A stretch of 64,000 bases of DNA from Firm-04 sp964463355 (GCA_964463355.1 CAYXBP010000004.1:1-64000), one strand, 5' to 3'. Shown: positions 8,634 to 17,516, numbered from the stretch's first letter. Numbers and translations are program-made. The notes: generated by a model from the letters alone, not told the origin.

Positions 8634-9308
8634 TTATGGAGCAATGCTCCAGTCGATGGGTGCAATGTTGTTTTGGGCAAGGAATGCGTTGGTTTTTGAG
8701 AAGTGCTTGCATCCGAAGAATCCGTTGTAGGCGGAAAGAGGGCTCGGGTGCGCACAGCTCAGAACAAGATGTCTTGACGCGGTGACAAGCTGTGCTTTTG
8801 CGCGTGCGTTGGCACCCCACAGCAGAAATACCACAGGCTGTTCACGTTCGTTCAGGCAACGAATGACGGCATCGGTGATTTGCTCCCAGCCTTTATTGCG
8901 GTGGCTGTTTGCCTGTCCAGCGCGTACTGTCAGTGCTGCATTGAGCAGCAGTACGCCCTGCTGTGCCCAAGCGGTCAGTTCGCCGTGCTTTCCCAGATTA
9001 TCAATACCGACATCGTTCTTGATCTCTTTGAAAATATTGATCAGTGAGGGTGGTGGTGCAACACCGCGTCGTACAGAAAAACTCAGCCCATGCGCTTGCC
9101 CCTCTCCATGGTAGGGATCCTGTCCGATGATGACTGCCTTCACATCATGATATGCTGTGTAGCGTAGTGCATTAAAGATATCATACATATTGGGATAAAT
9201 GGTATGGGTGCGGTATTCCTGTATGAGAAACTGCCGCAGCTGCTGATAATTCTCTGATTGAAATTCATTTGCAAGCAGCGCATCCCAATCATTGCCGATG
9301 TGAACCAT
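8634..9308 (-). CDS. ung: Uracil-DNA glycosylase, family 1
   Basis: Removes uracil from DNA. The 224-residue protein carries the water-activating loop GQDPYHG (Asp catalytic), the Phe/Asn uracil pocket (LSFSVRRG and LLLNAALTVRAGQANSH), and the minor-groove intercalation loop HPSPLSAYNGFFG. Its ATG overlaps the alr stop by one base (TAATG), so translation is coupled to alr. Placing DNA repair between alanine racemase and folate/methionine genes looks like operon convenience rather than a pathway. Confidence 0.97.
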   Translation of the reverse strand: MVHIGNDWDALLANEFQSENYQQLRQFLIQEYRTHTIYPNMYDIFNALRYTAYHDVKAVIIGQDPYHGEGQAHGLSFSVRRGVAPPPSLINIFKEIKNDVGIDNLGKHGELTAWAQQGVLLLNAALTVRAGQANSHRNKGWEQITDAVIRCLNEREQPVVFLLWGANARAKAQLVTASRHLVLSCAHPSPLSAYNGFFGCKHFSKTNAFLAQNNIAPIDWSIAP

Positions 9309-10510
9309 TAGTACTCTCCTTGCACAAAATTTGTATCCACAAGATTATCGGAAACGCCCACCATGATATCGTGTCGCAAAAAGAAACGCGGTACACGTTC
9401 ACCAACAGCGCAAACGACTTCATAGTTAATAGTATCGGTGGCGTGTGCAATAGCATCCGCAGTACAAAGCCCAGCCCCATCACCAAATACTGTAACAGTA
9501 TCACCCACGGCCAGTTGGGGCGCGTCTGTGATATCAAGCATCAGCTGATCCATGCAGACTCTGCCTACCAGTGGACAAAGCGAATCACGTATGAGCATTT
9601 TGCATTCGCCCTTTGCATTGGCGCGCCAGAAGCCGTCTGCATAGCCAATGGGCACTGTTGCAATGATGCGGTCACTTTCGGCAGTGTAGGTGCGACCGTA
9701 GCTGATTGTATCACCCGTATGGATCGTTTTGATATGGGAGATTACGGATTTCAGTGCCATTACTGGACGAAGCGGAGGCAAATTGCGTATCTGTGCAGAA
9801 GGTGCAAGACCGTATAGTACAACACCTGCGCGTACCATATCCAGATGATATTCAGGATGGTCGAAGATTGCGGCACTGTTTGCACAGTGATGAAGCGCAA
9901 AAGTGACGCCTTTTGTCTGTAAGTAGTCGATGGCATCCATAAAAGCGGTGAATTGTTTTTTTGTAAAGGCATCGCCATCTGTACCTTCGTCAGCCGAAGC
10001 AAAATGTGTGAAAATCCCCTCTGGTATCAGGCAAGGTGATTTGCAAACGACAAGTGCATCGGCAAGTTCCGAATGGCTGTCGTGATGCTGAAATCCGATA
10101 CGCCCCATACCGCTGTCAATTTTAATATGGATCATCAGTCGCACACCGGATGCCATAGCAGCTTGCGAAAGCGATTCTCCATAGCTGCGCGAATACACAC
10201 ATTGTGAGATGCGATGTTCTGCGAGCAGTGAGGCGCATTCAGGAGGGGTATAGCCCAGAATCAGAATGGGGAGTGAAATATGATGTTTACGCAGTTGCAG
10301 TGCTTCTTCAAGGTTGGAAACAGCAAGCCAATCTGCGCCAAGAGAAGTATACAGCTGCGCAAAGTGTACGGCGTTGTGACCGTAGCCATTTGCCTTGATG
10401 ACACAGCAGATCTTTGTTTCGGGGGCAACTTGTTCGCGAACCTTTTCGTAATTCCATGCGGCATGGTCAAGATTGATTTCTGCCCAAGTTCGCTTACGGA
10501 TTCCGTTCAT
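9308..10510 (-). CDS. alr: Alanine racemase
   Basis: PLP enzyme converting L- to D-alanine for peptidoglycan. It is 400 residues long. The PLP lysine is in CCVIKANGYGH near residue 39. The C-terminal catalytic Tyr region is seen in the ISYGRTYTAE segment, and GRVCMDQLMLDIT contributes the second active-site part. A short extension after PRFFLRHDIM is of unknown use. First gene of a six-gene minus-strand operon (alr-ung-metF-activation subunit-metH-dtd) with its own promoter about 40 bp upstream. Works with the Ddl at 60.5 kb to supply D-Ala-D-Ala. Confidence 0.96.
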   Translation of the reverse strand: MNGIRKRTWAEINLDHAAWNYEKVREQVAPETKICCVIKANGYGHNAVHFAQLYTSLGADWLAVSNLEEALQLRKHHISLPILILGYTPPECASLLAEHRISQCVYSRSYGESLSQAAMASGVRLMIHIKIDSGMGRIGFQHHDSHSELADALVVCKSPCLIPEGIFTHFASADEGTDGDAFTKKQFTAFMDAIDYLQTKGVTFALHHCANSAAIFDHPEYHLDMVRAGVVLYGLAPSAQIRNLPPLRPVMALKSVISHIKTIHTGDTISYGRTYTAESDRIIATVPIGYADGFWRANAKGECKMLIRDSLCPLVGRVCMDQLMLDITDAPQLAVGDTVTVFGDGAGLCTADAIAHATDTINYEVVCAVGERVPRFFLRHDIMVGVSDNLVDTNFVQGEY

Positions 10511-10548
10511 GAGATATCTCCTTTTCCGTAATGATCATATTTTAATAC

Positions 10549-10577
10549 ATTATAACATAGATTCTCTGCTTTGTAAA
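10549..10577 (-). promoter_or_regulatory. Promoter of the alr operon
   Basis: On the minus strand TTTACA (10577-10572), 17 bp, TATAAT (10554-10549), with TGT just before the -10 (extended -10). It lies 39 bp upstream of the alr start and leaves a leader of about 30 nt. Confidence 0.8.
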
Positions 10578-10649
10578 GCGGTTTTTCAGCATCAAGTGAT
10601 TACCCATCTTGTAGAGAAACGAATTATGCGGTGTTGCTTATCAAACAGG

Positions 10650-10690
10650 AAACCTCCTATGGTTTCTATTCTACCAGTAGGAGGTTTTTT
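10650..10690. terminator. Terminator after prfC
   Basis: AAACCTCCTA (10650-10659) pairs perfectly with TAGGAGGTTT (10678-10687) across an 18-nt loop. It lies between the prfC stop and the alr promoter. The T run is better on the plus strand (TTTTTT) than on the minus strand. Confidence 0.75.
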
Positions 10691-10754
10691 GTCACTGTAC
10701 ATTTTTGCTGATGCTGCTTCGGTTTTATCACTTTTATGGTTGATGAGATGGAGA

Positions 10755-12341
10755 TCATTCTTTGCTGAAGTCCATAAGCTCCAGACCGTCATTGCGCTCC
10801 AGTGCCCAACGGATATTCCACTCACTGGTGAACAGCAGCAGGTAACGGTCTTTGAAATCCTGCACAAGTTTTGTATCGCCGCTAATGGTCAAGGCAGAGG
10901 GCTTTTCGACATTTCCACCAATCCAGCGAATATACTGATAGCTGAGATTTTCACGGATAATCTCGGTATTATACTCAGTACGCATACGATGCTCAAACAC
11001 ATCAAATTGCAGCACACCCACAACGCCAACAATGACTTCCTCCATGCCCATTTCTGGCTCGTGGAAGATTTGGATGGCACCTTCTTGGGCAATCTGCATA
11101 ACGCCCTTTACAAACTGCTTGCGCTTCATGGTATCCTTGTGACGGATGCGGGCAAAATGCTCAGGCGCAAAGGTAGGGATACCTTCAAAGCAAATCTTGC
11201 GATTGAGTGAACAGATCGTATCCCCAATGGCAAATAGCCCAGGATCAAATACGCCGATAATATCACCCGCGTACGCTTCGTCAATGACCTCTCGATTCTC
11301 TGCCATCATCATCTGCGGTTGAGAAAGACGCATTTTTTTATCACCCTGCACGTGGTATACTTCCATATCACGGGTGAACTTGCCAGAACAAATACGCAGA
11401 AATGTGACACGGTCACGGTGCGCTTTATTCATGTTTGCTTGAATTTTGAATACAAATGCGGAAAAATTTTCGTCAAATGGCGAAATCTCACCATCGGGAG
11501 TATTGCGTGCAAGGGGCGGTGGCGTTAGCTCAAGAAAACGCTGTAAGAATGGTTCCACGCCGAAGTTGGTCAGGGCAGAGCCAAAAAATACTGGTGAAAG
11601 TTCACCTGCTTGAATTGCGGCAAGATCGAACTCTTCGGATGCGCCATCCAACAGTTCAATATCCTCTGCAAGTTGGAGATGATTCGCCTTGCCGATCAGC
11701 ATGGCCAGATCTGGATCATCGGGGCTTACTTCAGTCTGTGATACCATATGCTTGCCGCTATCTCCTTCAAATGAGAGGATATGTCGCGTTTCCAGATCAA
11801 ACACACCGCGAAATTCTTTTCCGCAGCCGATGGGCCAATTCACTGCGTATGTCTTAATGCCAAGTTCCTGCTCAATTTGCTCTAACAAATCAAAGGGGTT
11901 GCGCGCTTCACGATCCATTTTATTGATAAAAGTGAAGATGGGAATATGGCGCATCACACAGACTTTGAACAGCTTGCGCGTCTGATTTTCAACGCCCTTT
12001 GATGCATCAATCACCATGATTGCCGCATCGGCAGCCATAAGGGTACGGTAGGTATCTTCCGAAAAGTCCTGATGTCCAGGAGTATCCAAAATATTGATGC
12101 AAAAGCCTTTGTAATTGAACTGCATCACCGAGGAAGTTACGGAAATACCACGCTGTTTTTCGATCTCCATCCAGTCAGATACGGCATGACGGGAGTTTTT
12201 CTTTCCCTTTACGGAACCCGCAAGAGCGATAGCACCGCCGTAAAGCAACAATTTTTCAGTCAATGTGGTTTTACCCGCATCCGGGTGAGAAATAATCGCA
12301 AAGGTTCTTCTGCGACGAATTTCCTCCTGCATAGCAGACAA
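10755..12341 (-). CDS. prfC: Peptide chain release factor 3
   Basis: GTPase that recycles RF1/RF2 from the ribosome after termination. The roughly 528-residue protein has G1 HPDAGKTT, G3 DTPGHQDF, G4 NKMDREARNP, the EF-Tu-like second domain and an RF3-type C-terminal domain. The start is taken as the TTG at 12341 because GGAGGG lies 6 nt upstream. The next ATG (12332) gives only three fewer residues, and longer in-frame extensions run into the leader and promoter. Single-gene transcript with its own promoter and terminator. Confidence 0.95.
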   Translation of the reverse strand: MSAMQEEIRRRRTFAIISHPDAGKTTLTEKLLLYGGAIALAGSVKGKKNSRHAVSDWMEIEKQRGISVTSSVMQFNYKGFCINILDTPGHQDFSEDTYRTLMAADAAIMVIDASKGVENQTRKLFKVCVMRHIPIFTFINKMDREARNPFDLLEQIEQELGIKTYAVNWPIGCGKEFRGVFDLETRHILSFEGDSGKHMVSQTEVSPDDPDLAMLIGKANHLQLAEDIELLDGASEEFDLAAIQAGELSPVFFGSALTNFGVEPFLQRFLELTPPPLARNTPDGEISPFDENFSAFVFKIQANMNKAHRDRVTFLRICSGKFTRDMEVYHVQGDKKMRLSQPQMMMAENREVIDEAYAGDIIGVFDPGLFAIGDTICSLNRKICFEGIPTFAPEHFARIRHKDTMKRKQFVKGVMQIAQEGAIQIFHEPEMGMEEVIVGVVGVLQFDVFEHRMRTEYNTEIIRENLSYQYIRWIGGNVEKPSALTISGDTKLVQDFKDRYLLLFTSEWNIRWALERNDGLELMDFSKE

Positions 12342-12419
12342 ACAGATCCCTCCAGTTGTAAAAATGGACTTCACACACAAAAATGGTAGGTTTTTGCAAT
12401 GTGTGCAACAAACGATACT

Positions 12420-12448
12420 ATTATACCATGTTTTTTTGCGAATTGCAA
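12420..12448 (-). promoter_or_regulatory. Promoter of prfC
   Basis: Minus strand TTGCAA (12448-12443), 17 bp, TATAAT (12425-12420) with TGG before the -10. It gives a leader of about 70 nt. The rest of the gene-free stretch to the next promoter (12450-12700) is T-rich with scattered TTGC motifs and shows no gene. Confidence 0.8.
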
Positions 12449-12704
12449 CTGCTTTTCGCACTTTTTAAAAATGCGACTTTTTGTAAGTTGCGAACGCAGT
12501 TTCCAAGATTTTGCACGAAAAAATCAAATTCTGCTGCGCAGATTTATTCCGATTTTATTGTGCTTTTTTGCTCGTTCCTTGATAGCAACGGCATAACACG
12601 GGAAAAACACTGCCCGAAACGGCTGAAACAGCTCATTTTTTGCTTTTGCGTTGCAAATCGGAGGCATTGCACTCAAAAGGTCATAAACATAATACAAAAA
12701 ATCA

Positions 12705-12733
12705 TTGCAATTTCTTTCAGATTCAGTTAAGAT
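12705..12733 (+). promoter_or_regulatory. Probable promoter of the scaffoldin gene
   Basis: TTGCAA (12705-12710), 17 bp, TAAGAT (12728-12733). The -10 is imperfect, but position and spacing fit; the resulting leader is about 120 nt. Confidence 0.6.
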
Positions 12734-12756
12734 AATAGTAGCATAATGTGCTTGTG

Positions 12757-12830
12757 GAATCGAAGGGGATGTTCCGCATCACACTGGAGTGTGCAGAAAT
12801 GTAATATTCTTATGCGATGAGTCTCGATTC
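12757..12830 (+). other. Structured 5' leader of the scaffoldin mRNA
   Basis: GAATCGA (12757-12763) is exactly complementary to TCGATTC (12824-12830), enclosing a hairpin CACAC-TGGA-GTGTG (12780-12793). The fold ends about 10 nt before the AATGGAGGAG ribosome binding site. A stabilising 5' structure for an abundant secreted protein is a reasonable inference; no known riboswitch is recognised. Confidence 0.45.
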
Positions 12831-12861
12831 TCTAAATCAAAAAAATGGAGGAGTTATTACG

Positions 12862-13680
12862 ATGAAAAAGATGAAGTTGGTTTCCTGCCTGATGGCTATG
12901 GCTATGGCCGCCTCCGCAGTGACCGTTGCTAGTGCCGCTGATGGCACCGTGGCAGTATCTGTAGGAAAGGATACACAAGCACCGGGCGCGGCGTTTTCTG
13001 TTGATGTGAATCTGGCTTCTGTTCCCGCAGCGGGTCTCAGCAGCATTGATTTTGCCATTGATTACGATGATGCGATCATTGATGTGACCGATGTAAAGCT
13101 GGGCGCAATTGGTGAAACTGGCGCGGCAGCTGCTGAAGGTGACCTTGGTGAAACGCTGTTTACTTGGGACGATACCGGATCTCAGATCACATTGATATGG
13201 AGTACCGGTATGGTTGATTCCAGCTACTGGATCAAGAATGATGGCGTGTTCGTTACCATCAGCGGTACTGTTGATGCTGATGCTACGCCTGGTGCTTCGA
13301 CTGCATTGACTGTTTCCGCTGTTGACCGCGAAACTTATCCCGGTTCTGGCGTAAAATCTCCGATTGTCTTTGCTGGCGTTGGTGAGAGCGCAACCGCAAG
13401 CTATGATTGCACCTCTACCGCAGGTTCTGTTACCGTTGCAGGTGGTCAGACAAGTGAAAACAACTGGGGTGATGTAGACTGCGATGGCAATATTAAGACT
13501 GCTGATGTCATTCTGCTGAACCGCTTCCTTGCTGAGGATGTGAGTGTTTCCATTTCTTCGCAGGGTCTGCTGAACGCCGACTGCCATTACGACAACAACA
13601 CGGATGCAAGCGATGCTACCGTGATTCTGCAATATCTCGCTGGGTTGATTCCTTACACGCAGATGGGCAATCAGAACTGA
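12862..13680 (+). CDS. Small adaptor scaffoldin: signal peptide, one cohesin, one dockerin (ScaC-like)
   Basis: The 272-residue secreted protein has a signal peptide (about 1-26, MKKMKLVSCLMAMAMAASA) and a cohesin-type beta-sandwich (about 27-195, with VDVNLASVPAAGLSSIDFAIDYDDAIIDV and a closing AGSVTV strand, broken here as two halves). After a short Ser/Gly linker comes a type I dockerin (202-265) with calcium loops DVDCDGNIKTAD and DCHYDNNTDASD. A single cohesin joined to a dockerin is the layout of Ruminococcus flavefaciens ScaC, an adaptor that changes which enzymes a primary scaffoldin can hold. GGAGG lies 10 nt before the ATG at 12862; the upstream ATG at 12817 has no ribosome binding site and would bury the signal peptide. 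Strong terminator follows. Cohesin assignment is from strand pattern and context. Confidence 0.85.
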   Translation: MKKMKLVSCLMAMAMAASAVTVASAADGTVAVSVGKDTQAPGAAFSVDVNLASVPAAGLSSIDFAIDYDDAIIDVTDVKLGAIGETGAAAAEGDLGETLFTWDDTGSQITLIWSTGMVDSSYWIKNDGVFVTISGTVDADATPGASTALTVSAVDRETYPGSGVKSPIVFAGVGESATASYDCTSTAGSVTVAGGQTSENNWGDVDCDGNIKTADVILLNRFLAEDVSVSISSQGLLNADCHYDNNTDASDATVILQYLAGLIPYTQMGNQN

Positions 13681-13707
13681 TTGACCTTGCTGAAACGCAC
13701 ACATTGT

Positions 13708-13747
13708 AGTCCGCATATCGGCATTATGATATGCGGACTTTTTATTT
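13708..13747 (+). terminator. Terminator of the scaffoldin gene
   Basis: A perfect 12-bp stem (13708-13719 with 13728-13739), 8-nt loop GGCATTAT, followed by TTTTTATTTTTG. Confidence 0.95.
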
Positions 13748-13771
13748 TTGCGAAAAAATCCTAAAAAATGC

Positions 13772-13800
13772 TTGCAAAGTGTACGATATTGTGATATAAT
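13772..13800 (+). promoter_or_regulatory. Promoter of glyA
   Basis: TTGCAA (13772-13777), 17 bp, TATAAT (13795-13800) with TGA before the -10. The leader is about 55 nt and shows no glycine or purine riboswitch. Confidence 0.85.
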
Positions 13801-13859
13801 ACCAATAACTGACTGAGTGTCTGTTACTGAATCTATGATCACCGAAAGGACGAAGAAGA

Positions 13860-15113
13860 ATGTTTGATAATCTGATGGATACCATTGGCTTTGTAAGAAG
13901 CTGTGATGCTGAAGTTGGTGCCGCCATGCAGTTGGAGCTTGACCGGCAGAGAAGAAATCTGGAGTTGATTGCGAGCGAAAACATCGTTTCTCCTGCTGTG
14001 ATGGCTGCAATGGGATCTGTGCTAACCAACAAGTACGCTGAGGGCTATTCTGCAAAGCGTTACTATGGTGGATGCGAGTGCGTTGATATCGTTGAGAACC
14101 TTGCGATTGAACGTGCCAAGCAGCTGTTTGGTTGTAAGTTTGCCAATGTACAACCCCACTCTGGATCGCAGGCAAATACTGCCGTTTACTTCGGTTTGCT
14201 TGCCCCTGGCGATACTGTTCTGGGCATGAGCCTTGCACATGGCGGCCACTTGACGCACGGTTCTCCTGTCAATCTTTCAGGTAAATATTTCAATTTTGTT
14301 TCCTATGGTCTGGGCGATAACGAGTTTATTGACTATGATCAAGTAGCTGCTCTTGCAAAGGAGCATCAACCGAAGATGATCGTTGCGGGTGCCAGCGCGT
14401 ACCCTCGCGCCATTGATTTTGCAAAGCTTTCTGAGATTGCGAAGTCTGTAGGCGCATACCTTATGGTGGATATGGCTCACATTGCAGGTTTGGTTGCAGC
14501 TGGTCTGCATCAATCTCCCATTGGTTATGCAGATATTGTTACTACTACCACTCATAAGACCTTGCGCGGACCAAGAGGTGGCTTGATTCTTACCAATGAT
14601 GAGGAAATTGCAAAAAAGATTAATAAAGCAATCTTCCCTGGCATTCAGGGTGGTCCTTTGATGCATATCATCGCTGCAAAAGCTGTCTGCTTCGGCGAAG
14701 CATTGAAGCCTGAGTTCAAGATCTATCAGCAGCAGGTGATCAACAATGCGCAGGCACTTGCAAAGGGTCTGCTCGACCGTGGCTTTGATCTCGTTTCCAA
14801 TGGCACAGATAATCACTTGATGCTCGTTGACCTTCGCCCTGTGAAGATTACTGGTAAGGAGCTGGAGCATCGTTTGGATGAGGTGTATATCACCGTTAAT
14901 AAGAACGCAATCCCCAACGATCCAGAAAAGCCTGGTACGACCAGCGGTATCCGTGTAGGTACACCCGCTGTCACCAGCCGTGGGTTGGTTACCGAGGATA
15001 TGGAGAAAATCGCAGAGTTTATGTATTTGGCTGCAACACAGTTTGAGGAAAAAGCTGATGCCATCCGTGAGGGTGTAAATGCATTGTGCGCGAAGTATCC
15101 TCTTTATGACTAA
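13860..15113 (+). CDS. glyA: Serine hydroxymethyltransferase
   Basis: PLP enzyme interconverting serine plus tetrahydrofolate with glycine plus 5,10-methylenetetrahydrofolate, the substrate of MetF in this window. The 417-residue length is typical. The PLP lysine motif is VTTTTHKTLRGPRGG (Lys near 239). Also visible are the N-terminal ELIASENIVS, YAEGYSAKRYYGGCE and HSGSQAN motifs. AAAGGA precedes the ATG by 9 nt. Own promoter and terminator, so monocistronic. Serine comes from the serC/serA operon at 45-47 kb. Confidence 0.97.
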   Translation: MFDNLMDTIGFVRSCDAEVGAAMQLELDRQRRNLELIASENIVSPAVMAAMGSVLTNKYAEGYSAKRYYGGCECVDIVENLAIERAKQLFGCKFANVQPHSGSQANTAVYFGLLAPGDTVLGMSLAHGGHLTHGSPVNLSGKYFNFVSYGLGDNEFIDYDQVAALAKEHQPKMIVAGASAYPRAIDFAKLSEIAKSVGAYLMVDMAHIAGLVAAGLHQSPIGYADIVTTTTHKTLRGPRGGLILTNDEEIAKKINKAIFPGIQGGPLMHIIAAKAVCFGEALKPEFKIYQQQVINNAQALAKGLLDRGFDLVSNGTDNHLMLVDLRPVKITGKELEHRLDEVYITVNKNAIPNDPEKPGTTSGIRVGTPAVTSRGLVTEDMEKIAEFMYLAATQFEEKADAIREGVNALCAKYPLYD

Positions 15114-15140
15114 CCCAAAAATCGCATATGTTTTGTGCAA

Positions 15141-15168
15141 GAGCAGGGCTGCGTAGCCCTGCTTTTGT
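15141..15168 (+). terminator. Terminator of glyA
   Basis: AGCAGGGCT / AGCCCTGCT stem (9 bp) with GCGT loop followed by TTTTG. It ends 25 bp before the next start codon. Confidence 0.85.
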
Positions 15169-15193
15169 TGCGTGTTTGTCAAAAGGAGACATC

Positions 15194-16516
15194 ATGGAAG
15201 ATTTTCAGGTAACACATATTTTATTGGATTGTGGGCTGATCCTGCTTGCCACAAAAGCGCTCGGGATGCTCACCCGAAAACTTGGTTTGCCGCAGGTTGT
15301 TGGCATGATTTTGGCTGGCTTGCTGATTGGTCCCGCTCTCTTTGCAGGGGGAGGCAGTTTTTCTGGTCTGATCCATCCCACTGAAATGGAGATGCACGTG
15401 CTGCAAAGTTTTTCACAGATTGGCGTGGTTTTTATTTTGTTTTCCAGTGGTCTGGAAACCGATTTCCAGGAGATGAAGCGCAGCGGTATTGCAGCAACTT
15501 TTATCGCATTGGCGGGCGTGATTGTTCCTATCGCACTGGGAACAGTGGTCGCGTTGCTGTTTATGGGTGGATTCTCGGCTGCTGCTCATCCTGATCTGCT
15601 GATGAATGCGCTGTTTGTCGGTTGTATTCTTTCCGCAACCAGTGTTGGTATTACCGTAGAAACATTGCGTGAACTGGGAAAACTGAATACGAAGATTGGC
15701 ACTACCATTCTAAGCGCAGCCATTATTGATGATGTCATTGGCATTGTTGCACTGAGCATCATCACAAGTCTTGGTGGCGAAGGGAGCTTGTGGGGCACAC
15801 TGCTGCGCACCGCGGGATTCTTTGTGTTTACCATCTGTGTGGGATGGCTGCTGCGCCGTGCCTTCCGTGCATTGGTGCGGATTTACCCTCACAAGCGCAG
15901 AACCAGTATTTTTGCGCTCTCCACCTGTTTTCTCTTTGCGTATTGCGCTGAGGAATTGTTTGGGGTAGCAGCCATTACGGGTGCATACATGGCTGGTTTA
16001 ATGCTCAGCGGTCTTGGTGATACACAATTTGTAGACCGCAAGGTCATCGTTAGCGGTTATATGCTATTCACGCCGATGTTCTTCGCATACATTGGCATCA
16101 GCGCAGATTTCAGCAACTTCTCCGCAAATGCATTGATCTTCGCCATTGCATTTGTGACGGTCGGTATTTTAGGCAAGATATTGGGTTGCGGTTCTGTTGC
16201 AAGATGTTTTGGGCATAAGGGAAAAGATTCACTCGCAGTGGGCTGCGGCATGATCGCAAGAGGTGAGGTTGCTCTTGCAGTATATGCTTCCGGCCATAGT
16301 TTAATCGCATACGATAACGGCACGCTTGTCGGTATTGACCCACTGGTTGCCACCATTTGCTTGATCATCATCAGTTCCATTCTCTGCCCCATTACCCTGA
16401 AACTGGCGTTCCGTAACAGAACTGATGACGATATCCATAATGCTCACCGCGATGCAACTATATCCACTGAAGCACTGGAAAATGTACAGGTTGATCCACC
16501 AATCCACAATCCATAA
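15194..16516 (+). CDS. CPA2-family monovalent cation:proton antiporter (Kef/NapA type)
   Basis: An integral membrane protein of 440 residues with about 12 hydrophobic helices. The core CPA signatures are GLPQVVGMILAGLLIGPALF (helix 2) and SAAIIDDVIGIVALSII, whose adjacent Asp-Asp is the ion-binding pair of electrogenic CPA antiporters. A hydrophilic tail (about 415-440) follows and there is no RCK/TrkA-N domain, so it is a short form without nucleotide control. The expected job is Na+ or K+/H+ exchange in pH and salt homeostasis. AAAGGAG lies 5 nt before the ATG at 15194. The upstream in-frame ATG at 15128 is inside the glyA terminator region. Transported ion is not readable from sequence. 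Confidence 0.88.
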   Translation: MEDFQVTHILLDCGLILLATKALGMLTRKLGLPQVVGMILAGLLIGPALFAGGGSFSGLIHPTEMEMHVLQSFSQIGVVFILFSSGLETDFQEMKRSGIAATFIALAGVIVPIALGTVVALLFMGGFSAAAHPDLLMNALFVGCILSATSVGITVETLRELGKLNTKIGTTILSAAIIDDVIGIVALSIITSLGGEGSLWGTLLRTAGFFVFTICVGWLLRRAFRALVRIYPHKRRTSIFALSTCFLFAYCAEELFGVAAITGAYMAGLMLSGLGDTQFVDRKVIVSGYMLFTPMFFAYIGISADFSNFSANALIFAIAFVTVGILGKILGCGSVARCFGHKGKDSLAVGCGMIARGEVALAVYASGHSLIAYDNGTLVGIDPLVATICLIIISSILCPITLKLAFRNRTDDDIHNAHRDATISTEALENVQVDPPIHNP

Positions 16517-16532
16517 AGGAGAGGCTATCATT

Positions 16533-16608
16533 ATGATCGAGAGCATTCGCCATAGCTGAACAGGTTAAGTGACAAACCAACTTCGCAATTCATGCGGAGT
16601 TGGTTTGT
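16533..16608 (+). other. Mini-ORF with ribosome binding site, then a 15-bp hairpin
   Basis: AAAGGAG is followed after 9 nt by an ATG (16533) and an 8-codon frame ending at TGA (16557-16559). Twelve bases later comes a hairpin of 15 bp (16572-16586 with 16594-16608, one G-U, 7-nt loop) without a T run. The hairpin probably separates the antiporter from the convergent nif3-like gene. The mini-ORF may be chance. The remaining 120 bp hold nothing I recognise. Confidence 0.4.
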
Positions 16609-16727
16609 TGATTTACAAGAATGCGATAACGGTTATGTGCGGACAAGTTTTGCGGCAGAAGAAGCAAAAGGCGGCGCGACCGCTTGTATTCTACCTTTTT
16701 TCTGTTTGCGTTTTCCGGGATTTGCTT

Positions 16728-17516
16728 TTATTCTACGCGGTATACTGAGGTTTGTAAAACCTGACTGTCGACAATTTCCAGTGTTGGGAAAGCCGTTTGC
16801 AGAATGTGTCGGAACTGCGTCAGTACAGGCTGTTCTGTAAAGAAATGCCCGCAATCAAATACAGCTATTCCGCGATTGACGGCATCGCACCATTCGCTAT
16901 GTTTCAAATCGCCTGTGATCAAGGCATCTGCGCCACAGAGAAGAGCATCAGGAATCAGATTACCACCGCTGCCGCCGCACCATGCGATCCGCTGAATTGA
17001 TGTGTGGCCATGGTAGTAGCGTATGCCTTCACAGTGTAGGGCCTGCTGCAATGCATGAATGAAATCTTCTGGTTTCAGTGGATGTTGCAGATCACAACAG
17101 CAACCAAGAGTTCTGCTCCCTGAGAGAAAATGCAGCGGTGTGATATTATCACAAAGAGGCAGAACATTGCGCAGTGCATTGCCAAGCATTCTATTTGTGC
17201 CTTCTGTTGCAATATCCATGCAGGTGTGAGAAGCAATTGCTGTGATGTGTTTTTCAATGAGATGCCATACAGGATGCAAAGGGGAAACCTGCTTCAATCC
17301 GCCCCAAATAACAGGATGATGAGAAAGAATCAGCTGCGCACCGAGTGCGGCGGCTTCTTCGACCACAGGAATGGTGATGTCAAGGGCAAGCAAAACCTTG
17401 GTAATGGCTTCTGTTCCGTCGCCGACGAGCAATCCTGAATTGTCGTAGGACTCCTGTAAAGCAAAGGGTGCAGCTGCATCCAATGCTGCGTAAATATCAT
17501 TTGCGGTAATCATCAT
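16728..17516 (-). CDS. Nif3-like dinuclear metal centre protein (YqfO/DUF34 family)
   Basis: A 262-residue member of the NIF3 family, whose members bind two divalent metals through conserved His and Glu residues. The metal-site motifs are LSHHPVIWGG (two His), SHTCMD, and the C-terminal DCGHFFTEQPVL. Family members are sometimes annotated GTP cyclohydrolase 1 type 2, but the cellular function is not settled. The gene overlaps trmK by 4 nt (ATGA). The trmK-nif3 pair is a recurring arrangement in Firmicutes (yqfN-yqfO in Bacillus subtilis), which supports the assignment. Confidence 0.92.
   Translation of the reverse strand: MMITANDIYAALDAAAPFALQESYDNSGLLVGDGTEAITKVLLALDITIPVVEEAAALGAQLILSHHPVIWGGLKQVSPLHPVWHLIEKHITAIASHTCMDIATEGTNRMLGNALRNVLPLCDNITPLHFLSGSRTLGCCCDLQHPLKPEDFIHALQQALHCEGIRYYHGHTSIQRIAWCGGSGGNLIPDALLCGADALITGDLKHSEWCDAVNRGIAVFDCGHFFTEQPVLTQFRHILQTAFPTLEIVDSQVLQTSVYRVE

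Noticed and set aside
12832..14238. 468-codon open frame on the minus strand across the scaffoldin and glyA
   Set aside because: Composition is a mirror of the plus-strand genes; it crosses the scaffoldin terminator and the glyA promoter and has no ribosome binding site.
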